Shown: positions 1-11,789, counted from the first letter of the stretch. The stretch is DNA of 64,000 bases from Amphimedon queenslandica (GCF_000090795.2 NW_003546249.1:622735-686734); one strand, 5' to 3'. The notes: generated by a model not told the origin, from the letters alone. Translations and numbers: made by a program.

Positions 1-210
1 GCCTTGAAGAGTTTCATGACACAAAAGTTGACCAATTGCGAGGGACTTGAGAGCATGATAAATAGCTGGACTCCTTGAAAATATACACAAAGCTGACAAT
101 ATCAAATAATTATTAAATCACTGAATTTGATTCACTTACCCAACCGAATATTGACAGGGGAACATTTGTTACATTTTCTGCCAATAACTGTGAAAAGTGA
201 AAAATGAAGC

Positions 211-1354
211 TTATAACAATGTAAGTAATGACTCACCATTATTTTCTTGATCTTTTAGAAACTGATTCCAATCACTAATATTTTCTTCCAAGATACTTTT
301 CACAACTTCCCCCCACCCTTGTTTAATATCATTAGCTTCAGCATGACTACTGGATAAGCTTTCATTACCAAGAGATGTGGCACATATCGAACAAACCAAC
401 TGGCCTTTTTCATTGTTCTGTGTGTCACTGGTAGAATGATGCTCAATATTGCTTGAAAAATACTCAACCTTTGATTTAAGCAATGAATGGTGTCAAGCTT
501 ATTTTCAAATACCTATAGCACAAAAATTTGGCGAATTTGGCGAATAGAGTTTCATTCGCCAAAATAAAAACCGCCATTTTCAGCCTTTATACGCATGCTC
601 AATGGCACGTGGCCATTAATTCGCCAAATTAAAATCCGCCAATAATCAAAATTTAGCAATTTGCCAAATTTTACTTCCTCCAAAATTTCCGGCTATACAG
701 TATAGCTTTCTTGCTACATGGACTAAGTGCATCATAAGGAACACAAAAAGTATAAGACTGTCGTTCCTTAACTTGTGACTGAGTGAGATTATCATGTTCA
801 CGTTTTTTTCTAGCTAGCTCCCACTTCACAGATATACATTTCGAACATGTTCTCTTCTAAATAGCCTTGACCTTAAGTATCACAGGGCAGTCAATGTTAT
901 GAACTGAGTGTGGTAGAAAATTGACATGAGATAGTCCTTTCATATCATGTCCTGAAAGGTAGAATATTCTTGAATATCACTACAGGCAACTATATTTTGA
1001 TCTGCTAATTATCCAGCACTTTCATGATGCTACTTGAAATAGCAGTGTTGACTCGACAACTCCCTCTTCTATAACTTTATTGTAAACAATAAGGACAAAG
1101 CTACCATTTTCCTTCACCAAAACCTTCAGTGAGTCATATGGGTGTAATCTGGAGTCATAACATCGAACTTTTTGTGCTATTACACGAAAATAAGCTACTT
1201 CGTTGGTCTCCACTGCGGCTTTGACTACTTGGCCATCAAAAGTTATAAATTTGCCAGTAACAAACTGTTTATTGCTGTCTAAAAGGCTCTGAATACCAAT
1301 CTTTTGTCTGAAACATTCCTTTAGAGGACTGGGTATGGTTGCAGTATGAAACAA
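211..1354 (-). pseudogene. decayed minus-strand ORFs, unrecognised
   Basis: Three minus-strand coding-like pieces lie here: 1354-1022 (110 codons), a degraded continuation around 900-715 containing a Cys-x-x-Cys followed by a basic stretch (KRTCSKCISVKWELARKKRE), and 483-211 (90 codons, acidic, with one Cys-x-x-Cys). The MITE at 510-702 lies between the last two. The basic Cys piece vaguely resembles linker regions of multi-copy transposase-like proteins, but I cannot name a family. The pieces may belong to one broken gene or to two. There is no intact start-to-stop reading frame across them. Confidence 0.3.
510..702. mobile_element. MITE with TACC...GGTA-type inverted ends
   Basis: The left end reads TACCTATAGC then AAATTTGGCGAA. 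The right end, reverse-complemented, reads TACTGTATAGCCGGAAATTT. The interior is rich in inverted copies of TTTGGCGAA. It is about 193 bp and has no coding capacity. The ends resemble those of the elements at 10549-10926 and 30755-31218, and a TA target is plausible. It is probably a non-autonomous Tc1/mariner/pogo-type or similar cut-and-paste element. Confidence 0.55.
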
Positions 1355-1589
1355 AAGCTTGTGGTGTGTAGCACCTATCCTGGGAGATCTCCTTGGAGTT
1401 CTGAAACAGCCAATACTGCTTTCCTCACTCTCTTGCTCACTACTCTTGTAGGCTCACAACTCGCAATGTTTATTCATGTTTCATGTGTGGCTATTGAAAT
1501 TATCATTGTAATAATAGTAGATCCACTAGAGAGACATTGCTGATGGAAAATGCAAATAAAGTGTGGGCGTCTCACACTCCTACTCTTCC

Positions 1590-2566
1590 TTCTCCTGCCC
1601 TTCATTTTATAGACTCCTGGTCACTACAGACAGTAATTCAGAAAATCACTAGCATGGGCTCTGGGACAATTATGGCAAAGACTGACATGAACAGATCCTT
1701 CAGGCAAGTATTAATACATGAATCGAATCGACAGATACTGGTGGTGAATGGGCGGGGAGTTTTATATGGACACTGCCCATTCATTCATTTTGAGGTCGGC
1801 TCCAAAAATTTTTAATGTCTTAGGTGATACAATCCAAGTTATAGCAAAGAGGCAGGGTGTCCAATTAATCACCCACTACTTAAACAATTGTCTTGCTGGG
1901 TAAGGCAGAAACAGTGCTCAGCAGCCTTAAAGCAGTTTCATAAGACTTGCATCCAACTGGGATTCCCCCTTGTCCCTAAAAGAAACTATTGTCCCGCCAC
2001 AACCATAGAGTTTTTGGGAATCGTATTGTACACAGATTGAATGTTTCTAGCTCTCCCTGAACATAAAAAGCAGGAATAAAAAAGCACATAGAAGGGATGA
2101 GAAGAAGGAAATGAGCTACTATAAAAGGACTGCAGTCATTAGCAGGAAAGCTATGGCACACAACCAATGTGGCACACCCAGGCCCATGCTTCATTCGGTC
2201 ATTGTATGAACTCTAATCCTTAAGACAGAGACTGAGTGACAAGATCTGATTGACTAACGGATCCCTTAGTGATCTGGAGTGGTGGGTGCTGTTCGTGGTC
2301 AATAGAATAGAACGTAGCTAATATGGGACAATACACATTTGCACCTGGACATCGTGGCAGTCACTAATGCATCGGGTTTGTTGGGTTTTGGGGCTTTGTG
2401 TGGCATAGCCTGGTTCCATCATCAATGGCTAATGGACCTACCCCACTTATCAATACCCTATTCGGAGCTACTGCCAATAGTCATGGCTTCCATGCTTTGG
2501 GGCATGTACTGGGCAGTGAAAGTAGTCAAGTTTGTAACTGATAATGAGCCGTGGTTACAGTGCTGA
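1590..2566 (+). pseudogene. DIRS-like reverse transcriptase and RNase H, broken
   Basis: The RT core is readable at 1650-1810 (MAKTDMNRSFRQVLIHE, where families have AK-x-D-x-x-SA/S-[FY]R), then at 1830-2040 through a frameshift. The catalytic box, normally a HYLDD-type motif, reads HYLNN near 1880-1897, so both catalytic aspartates are lost. An RNase H-like segment follows at 2345-2560 (VTNASGLLGFGALC, later VKFVTDNE), with the first catalytic Asp replaced by Asn and the later TDNE kept. Family assignment rests on recalled DIRS RT and RH motifs. It is inactive as seen. Confidence 0.72.
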
Positions 2567-3099
2567 TGGCCCTTGCTTCATAGGACATGGGGTTCTCCCA
2601 GCTCATTAAGAGCCTTGTTTTCACAGCAGCAACCTATATTTTTGGTTCACTGCTGAGCACCTATGGCGGAGCAACTTTCTAGCTAATGCCCTTCCTAGGG
2701 TGACTTTCACTCCTTTTTTCTACAGCCCCCAAGGAGACACGTCATAGCCCAGTCACATTTCCCTGCTAGCTACCAAGGCTGTTGTACAGAGCGGCCCTAG
2801 ACTGGCTTTCTAGGGATTGGACACTTTGATTCAAGTGAAATATGCAGGAGGTTTAGCAGCTTCAAGCAATGTTGAATAGAGGGCTGGACAGAACAAATGT
2901 ATTGTGTTTTGTCCTAAATATAGTGTCATTAACGTAATACCAGTCTCACAAGAATCGTTATGCGAATTTTAGACCTGTTTTGGAATGGAGTTGGCCCACA
3001 GCACTATAAAGGGCTATCAATCTGCTGTCCATTGTATGCAAAATGGATAGGGACACCCCCAGCCCCTTTGACACACAAATGCCTAAATGAGATCAGAAA

Positions 3100-3785
3100 A
3101 TGAGAGGCATTAAGACAAGAAGGACAAAACAGGGCAAAAGCCTAGAAAGAAAGGGACCAGTCATGACAGTCATATTACGCCAGGTGAAAGCAGTACAGAA
3201 CGATGTGTCCTCAAACTACAACAAATCTCTTATGTGGGTGGCAGTTATGACATGCTTTTTTGGTTTTCTGAGATCAGGTGAAATCAGGGTGAAAGCCAAC
3301 AAGTTTTGTAACAGGGAAACTCACTTAGCTTTTCAGGGCGTAGCTTCAGATAGCCAGTTGGCCCCAACATTTTTACAACTGAGACTCAAAGCCTCCAAGA
3401 CCGACCCATTTTGTTAAGTGTAAAGGGTAGTCTATGGCGCCACCAGAGATTACCTCTGCTCAGTATCAGCCCTGTTTTCGTATCTCTGGTTACGAGGGTT
3501 GTTTGGACGGTCTTTTGTTTATCACACAGGAAAAAATATGGTTGTTGAGGATGGCATTTGTTACTGAATTCTGGGACACATTATTGGCTGCTGGGTACCC
3601 ACCATTAGAGGCATCTCGGTTTGCTTGCCATACTTTTAGGCTTCCAGTGCTGCAGCCCTAGACATGGAAGACTCCCTCATCAAGACACTGGGGTGTTGGG
3701 AAAGCTTAGCTTACCTCCTGTACCTCCAAGTCCCTCAGGAGAACCACCAGAGGATCTCAGGCATGTTGTTACGGTACAAATCTCA
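3100..3785 (+). pseudogene. tyrosine recombinase of DIRS/Ngaro type, broken
   Basis: The first piece (3100-3417) contains the conserved FFGFLRSGEI block, whose Arg is the first catalytic arginine of the family, and ends in RLKASKTDPF. The second piece (3434-3650) carries the box II region ending CHTFR, where an H-x-x-R is expected (HSFR in relatives). A third frame (3655-3775) gives EDSLIKTLGCWES and AYLLYL; relatives have GRWES then the catalytic Tyr. So the recombinase covers the full C-terminal catalytic domain in three frames. It would cut and rejoin the circular cDNA during integration. It is the best-preserved part of this element. Confidence 0.8.
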
Positions 3786-3940
3786 GTGAAACAATGCACA
3801 TGACAACTTAACACTCATTATAAACGCATAGTATTGCAAGTAACTTTGGTTTCTAAAAAAGATACAATTAAAAGGAGCAAAATAGTGAAGGAGCTGTGGG
3901 TAGTGTGTGGGAGCAGGTTGAGAACACTGCGCATGGGAAG

Positions 3941-4228
3941 AGGCTTCGCTTTAGCCCCAACTTTCTTCCAAAAAGCCACAACTGCCCAAATAGCTAGAGT
4001 TATAGTATGGCACATATCATTAGGTGTACGGGTACACAGTAGGTACATTTCTTGTTTAAGTGTAAAATAGTGATTAAGTGTAGCATTAATATAACAAATT
4101 AATTCTGTACGTGTGGTGCCCCCATCTAAATTCACCCCACTACTCCACATAGAGTAAGAGTCAGTATATTAGTACTGCTTCCTGGATGCATATTTTTTGT
4201 GCTGAGTTAACAATCTACCAGGAACATT
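3941..4228 (+). repeat. direct repeat copy 1, 3' of YR element
   Basis: A block of about 290 bp beginning AGGCTTCGCTTTAGCCCCAA and ending near CTACCAGGAACA is repeated at 4505-4810 in the same orientation, with small indels. Shared landmarks are GTACATTTCTTGTTTAAG/GTATGTTTCTTGTTTAAG and ACTGCTTCCTGGATGCAT. It lies just after the recombinase, where Ngaro/DIRS elements keep terminal repeats. Confidence 0.75.
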
Positions 4229-4504
4229 TAATGCAGTTCAAGATACCAAACCAAGTAAATGAAGTGGCAAGGCAGAATATTGGTGGTTTGTGGGGCTTTG
4301 CCCAGCGCTTCGACGGGTGCATGCAAACTCACAAAAATTGATTAATCAAATTTCAACACCCGTGGAAGAGCGTAGAGCAGTCACAGGAGCCAAGAACCTT
4401 TAACCAAGTCCTATTGCACTGTTAGGAACTCACAGTTACCACCCTCCCACCCAGCTACTTGATGGAATTGTCCGCAGAGTAGTCAGGGTGATCAATTCAA
4501 ATAA

Positions 4505-4810
4505 GAGAAGGCGTAGCTTTAGCCCCACATTGTTGCTAAAAAGCCACACCTGCCCAAATGGCTAGGGTTACAGTAGGGTACGTATAATAAGGTGTATGGG
4601 TACACTGTAGGTATGTTTCTTGTTTAAGGGGTATTATTAGTAAAATTAGTAATAGTTATTAAGTGTAGAAATAACAATAACTTAGATTAATTCAGTAGGT
4701 GTGGTGCCCCAATCGAATCACTCTACTACCGCCCATAGAGTATTTGTCAGTTTATTAGTACTGCTTCCTGGATGCATGTTCCTTGTGCTGAGTAAACAAT
4801 TTACCAGGCA
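4505..4810 (+). repeat. direct repeat copy 2
   Basis: Second copy of the 3941-4228 block, separated from it by about 276 bp of unrelated sequence. The order block-spacer-block directly after a tyrosine recombinase fits the B1-A2-B2 half of a split direct repeat. The A1 partner expected 5' of the RT was not found by eye. Confidence 0.75.
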
Positions 4811-4889
4811 TGATATTAACTGATAATCAAACGTTATAAATTACAGGTTGAAAGCTCTTCACCCTCAACCGCTGTGATAGCTGTTACCA

Positions 4890-5600
4890 ATGATAAACTG
4901 TTCAGCAATATTTGTCAAATGAGCGCTGAAAAGGACTGGGCAATCAAGTCACTCGCACAAGTGGGCAGGTTGGGCTGATGACACAATAGCAAGAAGCAAA
5001 GGGCATTTTACTTCATATTGCAGTGCATCAGGCAAAAGAGTGTACCAGCTGTCATGAAGTGTGATGATCCTAAGAATCTCTGGTAGACTCTGTCAATGTT
5101 TCAGAAATAGACAGTGAGTAATAAGCTGTATTGTCTTATACAGATGTTTGGTCTGCACATACAGAGAGCAGCATCAATCCAGGATCACTTACGTCAGCTA
5201 GACGAGCTAGTAGATCACCTTTCAGCACTTTATAAAGCGGGAGGTAAGCTGGACAAGGTAGCAGTTTTTTTCAGAAGTATTTAGGATAGTTAACCAAAGT
5301 TAGTCATTGCATTGTTAGCTAGGGGAGATAAGCACGTGACGTTATTGTTTGTAACACAGGCATTGCTCAGCGTGGAGCAAAGACGAAGCAGAGATGGTGA
5401 TGCTACAGCTGGTAAAGACACAGTAGAGCCAGAGGCAGCAGAGGACCTTCGTAAAAAGTGTTACCTGCTTCAAATATAGAGATGCAGGATATGATACGAA
5501 AGATTGTTGAAGGATCTCAGTTGTAAGAAAAAACTGTCTCACTGTCATCCTTGATATAAACACAGTGCAGACAAAGCTGAGGAGAAAGGGGATAAATCTT
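4890..5600 (+). pseudogene. copia Gag (UBN2-type) with zinc-knuckle remnant
   Basis: Readable pieces in shifting frames include VMKCDDPKNLW near 5050, KLYCLIQMFGLHIQRAA then DHLRQLDELVDHLSALYKAGG (about 5125-5230), and a region around 5340-5470 ending with scattered Cys residues where copia Gag keeps its CCHC knuckle. The ...DHLRQLDEL... block is typical of the UBN2/gag-polypeptide of copia elements, which forms the virus-like particle. There is no intact frame. Confidence 0.68.
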
Positions 5601-5639
5601 TTTTAGTGTCAAATCCAGGATCAGAAGCGTTTATAGGTA

Positions 5640-7510
5640 ATACTGCTCTAAAGGCTGAAGCCAGAGATGGGCGATGGAAATAGATTCTACTGCAAACAAA
5701 CACATGATGTCTTAGATAGAAGTCCTTTGTATTATAAGGAATTGGAAGTACCTGAATCAATGAGACTTGGAGACAGTCATGAAGTAAATGCTTTAGGTTG
5801 TGGGAGTATCAAAGTTGTGTCAAAGCTACCAAATAACAACACAATGAATTGGTGGATGCATAGCGAGCTTTAAGTTGTCAAGATTTCAATTCAGTGTCTG
5901 AAAGTCAGCATCTAGCGGAAATTCTAATAATTTGGTCGTATTGCTGGATAATGAATCAAAGAAAGCACCTGATTGGTGTCGCATTACCCGTTAGACAGCC
6001 TGCAGAGTGCATTTATCAAGAATAAAAGAAACAAAGTACAAGCATTGATGTATTCCACAGGCATTTAGCACATCTTAATATTTTACAGCTATGGGAGCTA
6101 TGTTTCAGGGCAAATGAAATCTAATGTAGATAGGAGTTTGTGTGAGGCATGCATTGAGGGAAAAATGCATAGACATCTTTACCATGCATTGCATATATAT
6201 GAAGGACATAAAGTGTATGTAATACTACAATGACTACATTCAGATGTTTGTGGTCATACGCAAACCCATTCATGTGGAGGTGTCACATTTCACGACGTTC
6301 ATTGATGATTTTTTCCATATTTTTTGGTTATATTTTATGAAGCACAAATTGGAGGTACTGGAAAAAATTATGGAAGTCAAAGCTTTAGTTAGAAAAGAGA
6401 TTGAAAAGTGCATTAAAGTACTACAATCGGAGAGAGTAGTGTTGTATTGGTATCACATTTTGGATTTGGTTTTAGTTATGGTATTTTCACCAATACTCAT
6501 GATTTATAGGTATTAGTTGTAGTAATTTTACCAAAAGTAAAACTCTAATGGCATTGGTAACGAATACTAATTTTGGTAGATTATGGTACTTACATGTAAT
6601 TTAACAATCTAGTCACACTATTAATTTTAGAGTAATGATTTAATTGTATTAAAATTAATGGTATTAGTTCTGCATCATAAGTGTAGTAGTCTCATACGTT
6701 ACTGTTCTTTGGTCTTCCACCTTTAGTAGCCATTTTGCAACTAAGATAGCTACACTTCATGAATTTGCACATGATAATCTAGTGATATCAATCTAATCTG
6801 TTTACCCTTCAGTGAACATTGTTGTACCAAATGTATTGCATAGAAATGAATATTAGTTATAAATTTTAGTATAGCAATTTGTGCTATTATTAACATTGGT
6901 TTTAGTTATGGTATTTTAATACTTTTAGTATTAGTTTTAGTTATGATATACCAAATTTCATGACCCAGTACCAAAATACTTTAGTATTAGTAATGGTATA
7001 CCAATACAACACTAGGAGAGAGGTAGTGAATATTCTTCTGATGTGTTTACTTCATTTCTCATAAAACGTTGGTTTCAAGCTGAATCAAAAGCAGCATAGT
7101 GACCAGAACAAAACTGGAACAATTCAACAGAGTACTTATGGAAGCTGCTTAATGAACGATTCTTCAGGCTCATTAATAAGTATTTCTGGCCAAAGGCAGT
7201 CGCACTGCAATTTATTTGAGGAATAGGATGGTGACTAAAGCTTTGAAGAATGTCTTAACAACATAACGGACGTGGGTGAGTAAGAAACCAGATTAAAGTA
7301 ATGTTTGTACATAATTATGGTAATATGGTACACTCATGTTTCCATAGGGAGAGTTAGAAGCTAGATATTATAGCTAACAAACTCAGGTTTGTGGCTTATA
7401 CTGAGTCAACCAGTAATTACAATGTGACGGATGAGATCAAGAGGTGTTTTGTAAGACATGATGTCATCATTAATGAAGATGACTTTGGGAAGACTAATAC
7501 CCTGTTCACA
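5640..7510 (+). pseudogene. copia GAG-pre-integrase and integrase, split by a MITE
   Basis: The part before the insertion gives MRLGDSHEVNALGCGSIKVV (about 5758-5817), a His-x3-His-type RHLAHLN near 6060, a Cys pair in CEACIEGKMHRH near 6145, HSDVCG near 6238 and FIDDFFHIFW around 6298: the HHCC domain and start of the catalytic core. After the hAT MITE at 6437-7014 the core resumes (SEYSSDVF..F, AIYLRNRMVTKALK near 7205-7245) and continues to HDVIINEDDFGKTN near 7460-7500. The integrase would insert the cDNA. Stops and shifts make it inactive. The reading frame continues naturally across the MITE if it and one duplication are ignored. Confidence 0.78.
6437..7014. mobile_element. hAT MITE with perfect 8-bp target duplication
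   Basis: The ends are perfect inverted repeats of 17 bp (TAGTGTTGTATTGGTAT). The flanks are identical 8-bp direct repeats GGAGAGAG at 6429-6436 and 7015-7022. It is 578 bp and AT-rich, with subterminal repeats of TTTTAGTTATGGTAT and its inverse. The TAGTG start and 8-bp duplication identify hAT. It has no transposase, so it must have been moved in trans. It interrupts the copia integrase. Confidence 0.93.
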
Positions 7511-7674
7511 CTACCATTCCAAACTTCAAGATTCAGATTGTGAAGATTGTTAGTTAAGCAACAAAGAAGCATCAACAGTCTTACAATATCTTGTCCACAC
7601 ATGCATGTTAGTGCCTCCTATTTTGTCATAATTAATTCTTAGTTGGCATAAAGTCTTAGTTAACTCTACTTATT

Positions 7675-7732
7675 TGTTTTCAAACTTTATTTATCAAAAG
7701 TGGCTGTGGCGAATTTTTAGAAGAATTACGGT
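7675..7732 (-). mobile_element. solo MITE end
   Basis: Reverse-complemented from 7732, the sequence begins TACCGTAATTCTTCTAAAAA and continues to CACTTTTGATAAAT, matching the left end of the element at 30755-31218. No partner end is seen to the left, so this is a truncated copy of unclear left border. Confidence 0.5.
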
Positions 7733-8074
7733 ACCAAAAGAAGAGTTATAGGATTTAAATGTAGTGGTGTATCTAAAATTGGAAGAAGGGTTGCTGAGGG
7801 TGAGCGCAGCACTGCAATTTTGGCCACATCCCTTTTCAAGGCAGCAAAACACGCTTTTGTTCATTTTTGTAATTTATGGGTGTGGTCAAGATAATTCTAA
7901 TCATACTGGTACCTCTGACGACTTCTGATCGCTACTTAAAGGTGGATTTACACTGCTACAGTTGCGTTATGCTTTATGTTGCAATACGTTAACGCATGTT
8001 AACTTAATTCATTTTCATTTCAACATAATAATTTTTATTTCAAATTTTTTAGGAACTAGTATAAATTAGAGTTG

Positions 8075-8960
8075 ATTAAAAAATGGTGGCTGTTTGCATG
8101 AGAAGGGTTTGGAATAGAAGAAGGCTACTAGTGCTTTGGTTGATGCTGAGACGGATTCAGAAAAGGCGAAGGGGACACCAAATGTGATATTGGATTCGAG
8201 AGATTTCTGAGTAGAACCATATTTGGGGAATACCATACATTAATAAATGAAATGAGACTGGTTGATCATGAAAGTTTTTATATGTATTTCCATATGAGCC
8301 CAATGATGTTTGATGATCTGTTGAGTTGAATTGGGCCTGCTATCACAAAGCAAACTACTCAGTTCTGATGCCCAATCTCAGCTAATGAACGACTAGCAAT
8401 AACACTACTGTACTTGGTAACTGGTGATACTATGCAGACTATCTTGTTTAGCTACCAAATTAGCCAAGTGACTGTTTGTCATATTATTGATGATACATGT
8501 GAGGCTTAATGGACTCTCACCTGAATTCTTATATGCCCCTAAAACTATTAAAGAATGAAAAATTTTGAGATGGTTTTGCCACCATGTGGCACTTCCCACA
8601 CTGGGTGCCAGCAATTGATGAGAAGCTTATAGCTATAAAAGCACCAACTAACTGTGGTTCTCAATAATACAACTATATAGGCTACCATAGTGTTGTTCTT
8701 ATGCCAGTATGTGATTATAACTATTGCTTTTTGTTGCCTGATATCAGTGACTATGGCCGACAAAGAGATAGAGGATTGTTCAGTCAATCATTGCTTGGCC
8801 ATGCTATGGTCAGAATGCTTATCAGTACCATAGCCTGACCTTGTTGATGGAATGTTCCAACCAATGCCTTATTTCGTTGTTACAGACAGTACTTTTCCAC
8901 TGAAGTCATTCATGTTGAAACCCTATCCTCGTAAATATGCTTTGCATTTATATTTGTACA
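8075..8960 (+). pseudogene. PIF/Harbinger DDE transposase (HARBI1-like), broken
   Basis: The frame is readable over about 290 codons with stops. Landmarks are RTIFGEYHTLINEMRLVDHE (near 8205), FYMYFHMSPMMFDDLL (near 8275), ANERLAITLLYLVTGDTMQT (8385-8445) and the helix-turn-helix-like ISQVTVCHIIDDTCEA. Catalytic landmarks are a first Asp in AIDEK near 8612, a second in VCDY near 8709, and VTDSTFPLKSF near 8880. Family members excise and insert DNA with the partner MADF/Myb protein. The C-terminal end is missing or displaced after 8960, where a hAT MITE entered. Several stops make it inactive. Confidence 0.83.
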
Positions 8961-8992
8961 TGATGAGTATATAGGTCACAATATATGGTAAT

Positions 8993-9261
8993 CAGTGGCG
9001 GAGATGAACCCAGGCCCACACGGGCATAGGCATGGGCATCATAGCTCTGTAATGAGATTCATTACATGCAATGTAAACAATTCCTTGCCTGAAGTTTAGA
9101 TAAAGCCAACCGCAAGCCTCACCAGGGTACTAACAAGTCCATACAGGTGCATAGAAGTAATTAGCAAGCACTTTTCAAGTAAAATACCCAATGAATAAGT
9201 TAGAAAGTGGACACACACACATCCGCGCCCGGGCATCAGTTTAGTTCCAACTCCGCCACTG
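8993..9261. mobile_element. short hAT MITE
   Basis: Ends CAGTGGCGGAG and CTCCGCCACTG form an 11-bp inverted repeat. Flanks ATGGTAAT (8985-8992) and ATGGTTGT (9262-9269) match at 6 of 8. It is 269 bp and non-coding. The CAGTGGCGGA start is typical of hAT MITEs. It lies directly after the readable Harbinger transposase. Confidence 0.78.
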
Positions 9262-10273
9262 ATGGTTGTACATACTAACCTAAAGTAAAATGGTAGTAAT
9301 TGTTCAAGTATAACTGACACGAGTAGTTTCACATTAATTGTCATCACCATGGTATTGAATAAAATGTATATGCATGTATTGAAAATGATTATATTGTTAT
9401 CATGATTTTGATTATTAGTAATGCAGTAGTGTTACTAAGTAGGATTCATCCCAAAACAATATGGCTGCCACGTCTTTTGCAGCATTGCTATACCAGGAAA
9501 AAGAGCTCCTAAGCTTACCAGACTTCTTAGAGGACGTTATCATGACCGTAGGACTCCATTTGCATGGCTCTAAACCTAGTGTAAGGAAAAATTCAAAAAT
9601 CGGTGAACCGGCAGTTTTTTTAGCCACTTTTTTTCATCTTCATCATCATCATCAACTCCTGTTAATATAGGGTATCATAGTCTTTGAACCATTCCATTCC
9701 AACTATCCATCAGGTCCACAACTTTTCACATAACTCTAACAATTATTAGAAAAAGTTGCCCTCTCTCTATCGTTGCCACTCCAATTTATATCATTCCGCC
9801 ATTTTGATAATTAAAGAAGCTTGTGCTCCAAAATTTGGTGTGGTTGCGCATGCTCAGATCTCAGCACTGGGAAAAGGGAGCAATTTCTTTTCTAGCTATG
9901 CTTAGAGCAACTGTAATACTCAGTGGAGGTTCCAGTCTTGCAATTCCAGCTAAGAGAAGGTAATTAGTCTTGGATATCATTGTTTTACTATGTGTAGACA
10001 ATAAATTGTATCTTAAATAGCACAAAGAATAATTACTTCTGATACTTCATGTTATACAACACAAATACACAAGAGTTATCAATTATTTATGGTTCTTGAA
10101 TAAGGATTTCTGTTATGATTATTATTATCATACTTAACTAAACATTGATCAGTATAGAATTCCTTTAGCATAACTATTCACCTCAATATTAATCGACACC
10201 ATCTGAAATAATGTTATAAAAAAATTAACAGAAACAAGAACATCAAAAATTTAATAAAAACCACATATAGTAG

Positions 10274-10548
10274 GATTCTAGAGCAATTTTGTAAAAAAGT
10301 AACAGAAACTAGGACAAGTAGGATTTCGAATGACAAACGAAAACACGAAATGAAAATCCTACCATCGTGATGCAAATTCTACACTACATTGCAAGGTCAT
10401 CAGCAATTTCTTAAATATAGCATTAAAAGTACAATGTAGAGTAGAATATGCGTCACGAGAGTAGGTTTTCCTTTTGTATTATTGTTCGTTGTTCAAAATC
10501 CTACTTGTCCTTGTTTCTGTCACATTTTACGAATTTTTAACCAGAATA
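10274..10548. repeat. fold-back element with arms of about 100 bp
   Basis: The left arm from 10274 (through GAAACTAGGACAAGTAGGAT to TTCTACACTACATTG) is the inverted complement of the right arm ending near 10548 (through ATCCTACTTGTCC). Arms match at roughly three quarters of positions over about 100 bp, with a loop of about 45 bp. It has no coding capacity. It would fold into a long imperfect hairpin, as fold-back MITEs do. Confidence 0.7.
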
Positions 10549-10926
10549 CCGTATAACTAGAAATTTGTGGCCCACAATTTTTGCAAATTTTGCAAATTTT
10601 AAAAAATTTGCAAAAATTAAATCCTCTAAAATAAGGAATGTAAAAGGTGTGGCTCGCCACGCCATTTTAGTGTAATTATAGTGAAGCACATGGCGTGTTC
10701 TTGGCACTGTTCCTGTACAATTTTAAGCAGAGTCAAAGAGTAATCTTATCTTTCCTAATATCCTGATAGAGTTTTGTGTCATCATCAACTATAGTTCTGG
10801 TAAGTAGTGAATGAAGCCATTGATCAGTATTGTGATCAAGTGAATTCACAAAAATAAAATCCACAAAAGCCATTTTTTTGGCAATTCGCAGAAATTTTGG
10901 GCCACAGAAATTTCTAGCTATAAGGT
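10549..10926. mobile_element. MITE with TACCGTATA-type ends
   Basis: The left end reads CCGTATAACTAGAAATTTGT followed by GGCCCA. The right end, reverse-complemented, reads ACCTTATAGCTAGAAATTTC followed by TGTGGCCCA. It is about 378 bp, probably at a TA target, and non-coding apart from chance frames. It shares the GAAATTT-type inner end with 510-702 and is inserted in the Harbinger element beside the fold-back. Confidence 0.78.
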
Positions 10927-11789
10927 ATGTTGCTACATATTTGGGACAGGAGAAAAGAGGTTTCAACTACAGGCTTTCAGGGGCTAGGCATGTGATAAAA
11001 AACACATTTGGAATCTTAGCTACCAAATTTAGAATCTTTCCGAGATGAATAGTTGCCAAACCTGAGAAAGTTATAAAGGTTACTCAAGCTGCTTGTGCAC
11101 TGCACAAGTTTCTGAAAATTTCAGAGGCAGTCAACTCTATATCATCACGTGTCTACTGTCCACTTGGCTTCACCAACCGTGAATAAAGCCACTGAAATTT
11201 AATTTAAGGTGACTGGAGAGCACAGGGAGTTGAACTTCGTCCCATCAGGCAAGCTGGGAGCCATATGTTTTCTAAAATAGCTGCACAAGTAAGAGACAGT
11301 ATGAGAACTTATTTCAACTCATCAGCTGGTGCTTTAACATGGCAGGGTACTCATGTTAACTGCACATGAATTTACATGTACTATCTGTGAACATGACTTA
11401 ATTATACAAATATATAGTTAATTTAAAAATAATTACAAAACTTTTTTAACAGTGTTGTACAGAATCAATAATTTCTACATATCATACATACATGCGCTTT
11501 TTCACTAGGAAACTGTTCATATAGTTTCTTAAGCATGTGTCAGATGGTAGTAAATGATCCAAGTGCACATGTCAGATACAAGTGGAGTTAAGATTCAGTA
11601 TATGCATGCAAGTACCGAGGAAGGTAATGCATGTCTTGAAGTAGGTATTCACCATTACTGGGGCCAGAAAATGAATTATTTCCGTAGGGTGGGGCACTTC
11701 TGTATGCATTATGCGCGCTGGCAATGGGGGGTTGATGTGATCAACTTGGTTGCAAAGCTTTATGTCAATTATCAAATCTTTTTTAGGTG

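Larger units (their letters stand above)
1540..3790 (+). mobile_element. DIRS/Ngaro-type tyrosine-recombinase retroelement, decayed
   Basis: The plus strand carries, in order, a DIRS-like reverse transcriptase, an RNase H-like segment and a tyrosine recombinase: the order expected of YR retrotransposons. Copying is by RT and insertion by recombinase rather than integrase, so no LTRs or target duplications are expected. All reading frames are broken by stops and shifts. Duplicated blocks downstream (3941-4228 and 4505-4810) may be the B1/B2 parts of a split direct repeat. The 5' end is not defined; 1355-1540 has no clear signal. Confidence 0.75.

Noticed and set aside
9461-9670. Overlapping plus and minus ORFs (MAATSFAALLYQEKELLSLP and the antisense frame) as a Harbinger exon
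   Set aside because: No similarity to the missing transposase C-terminus on either strand.
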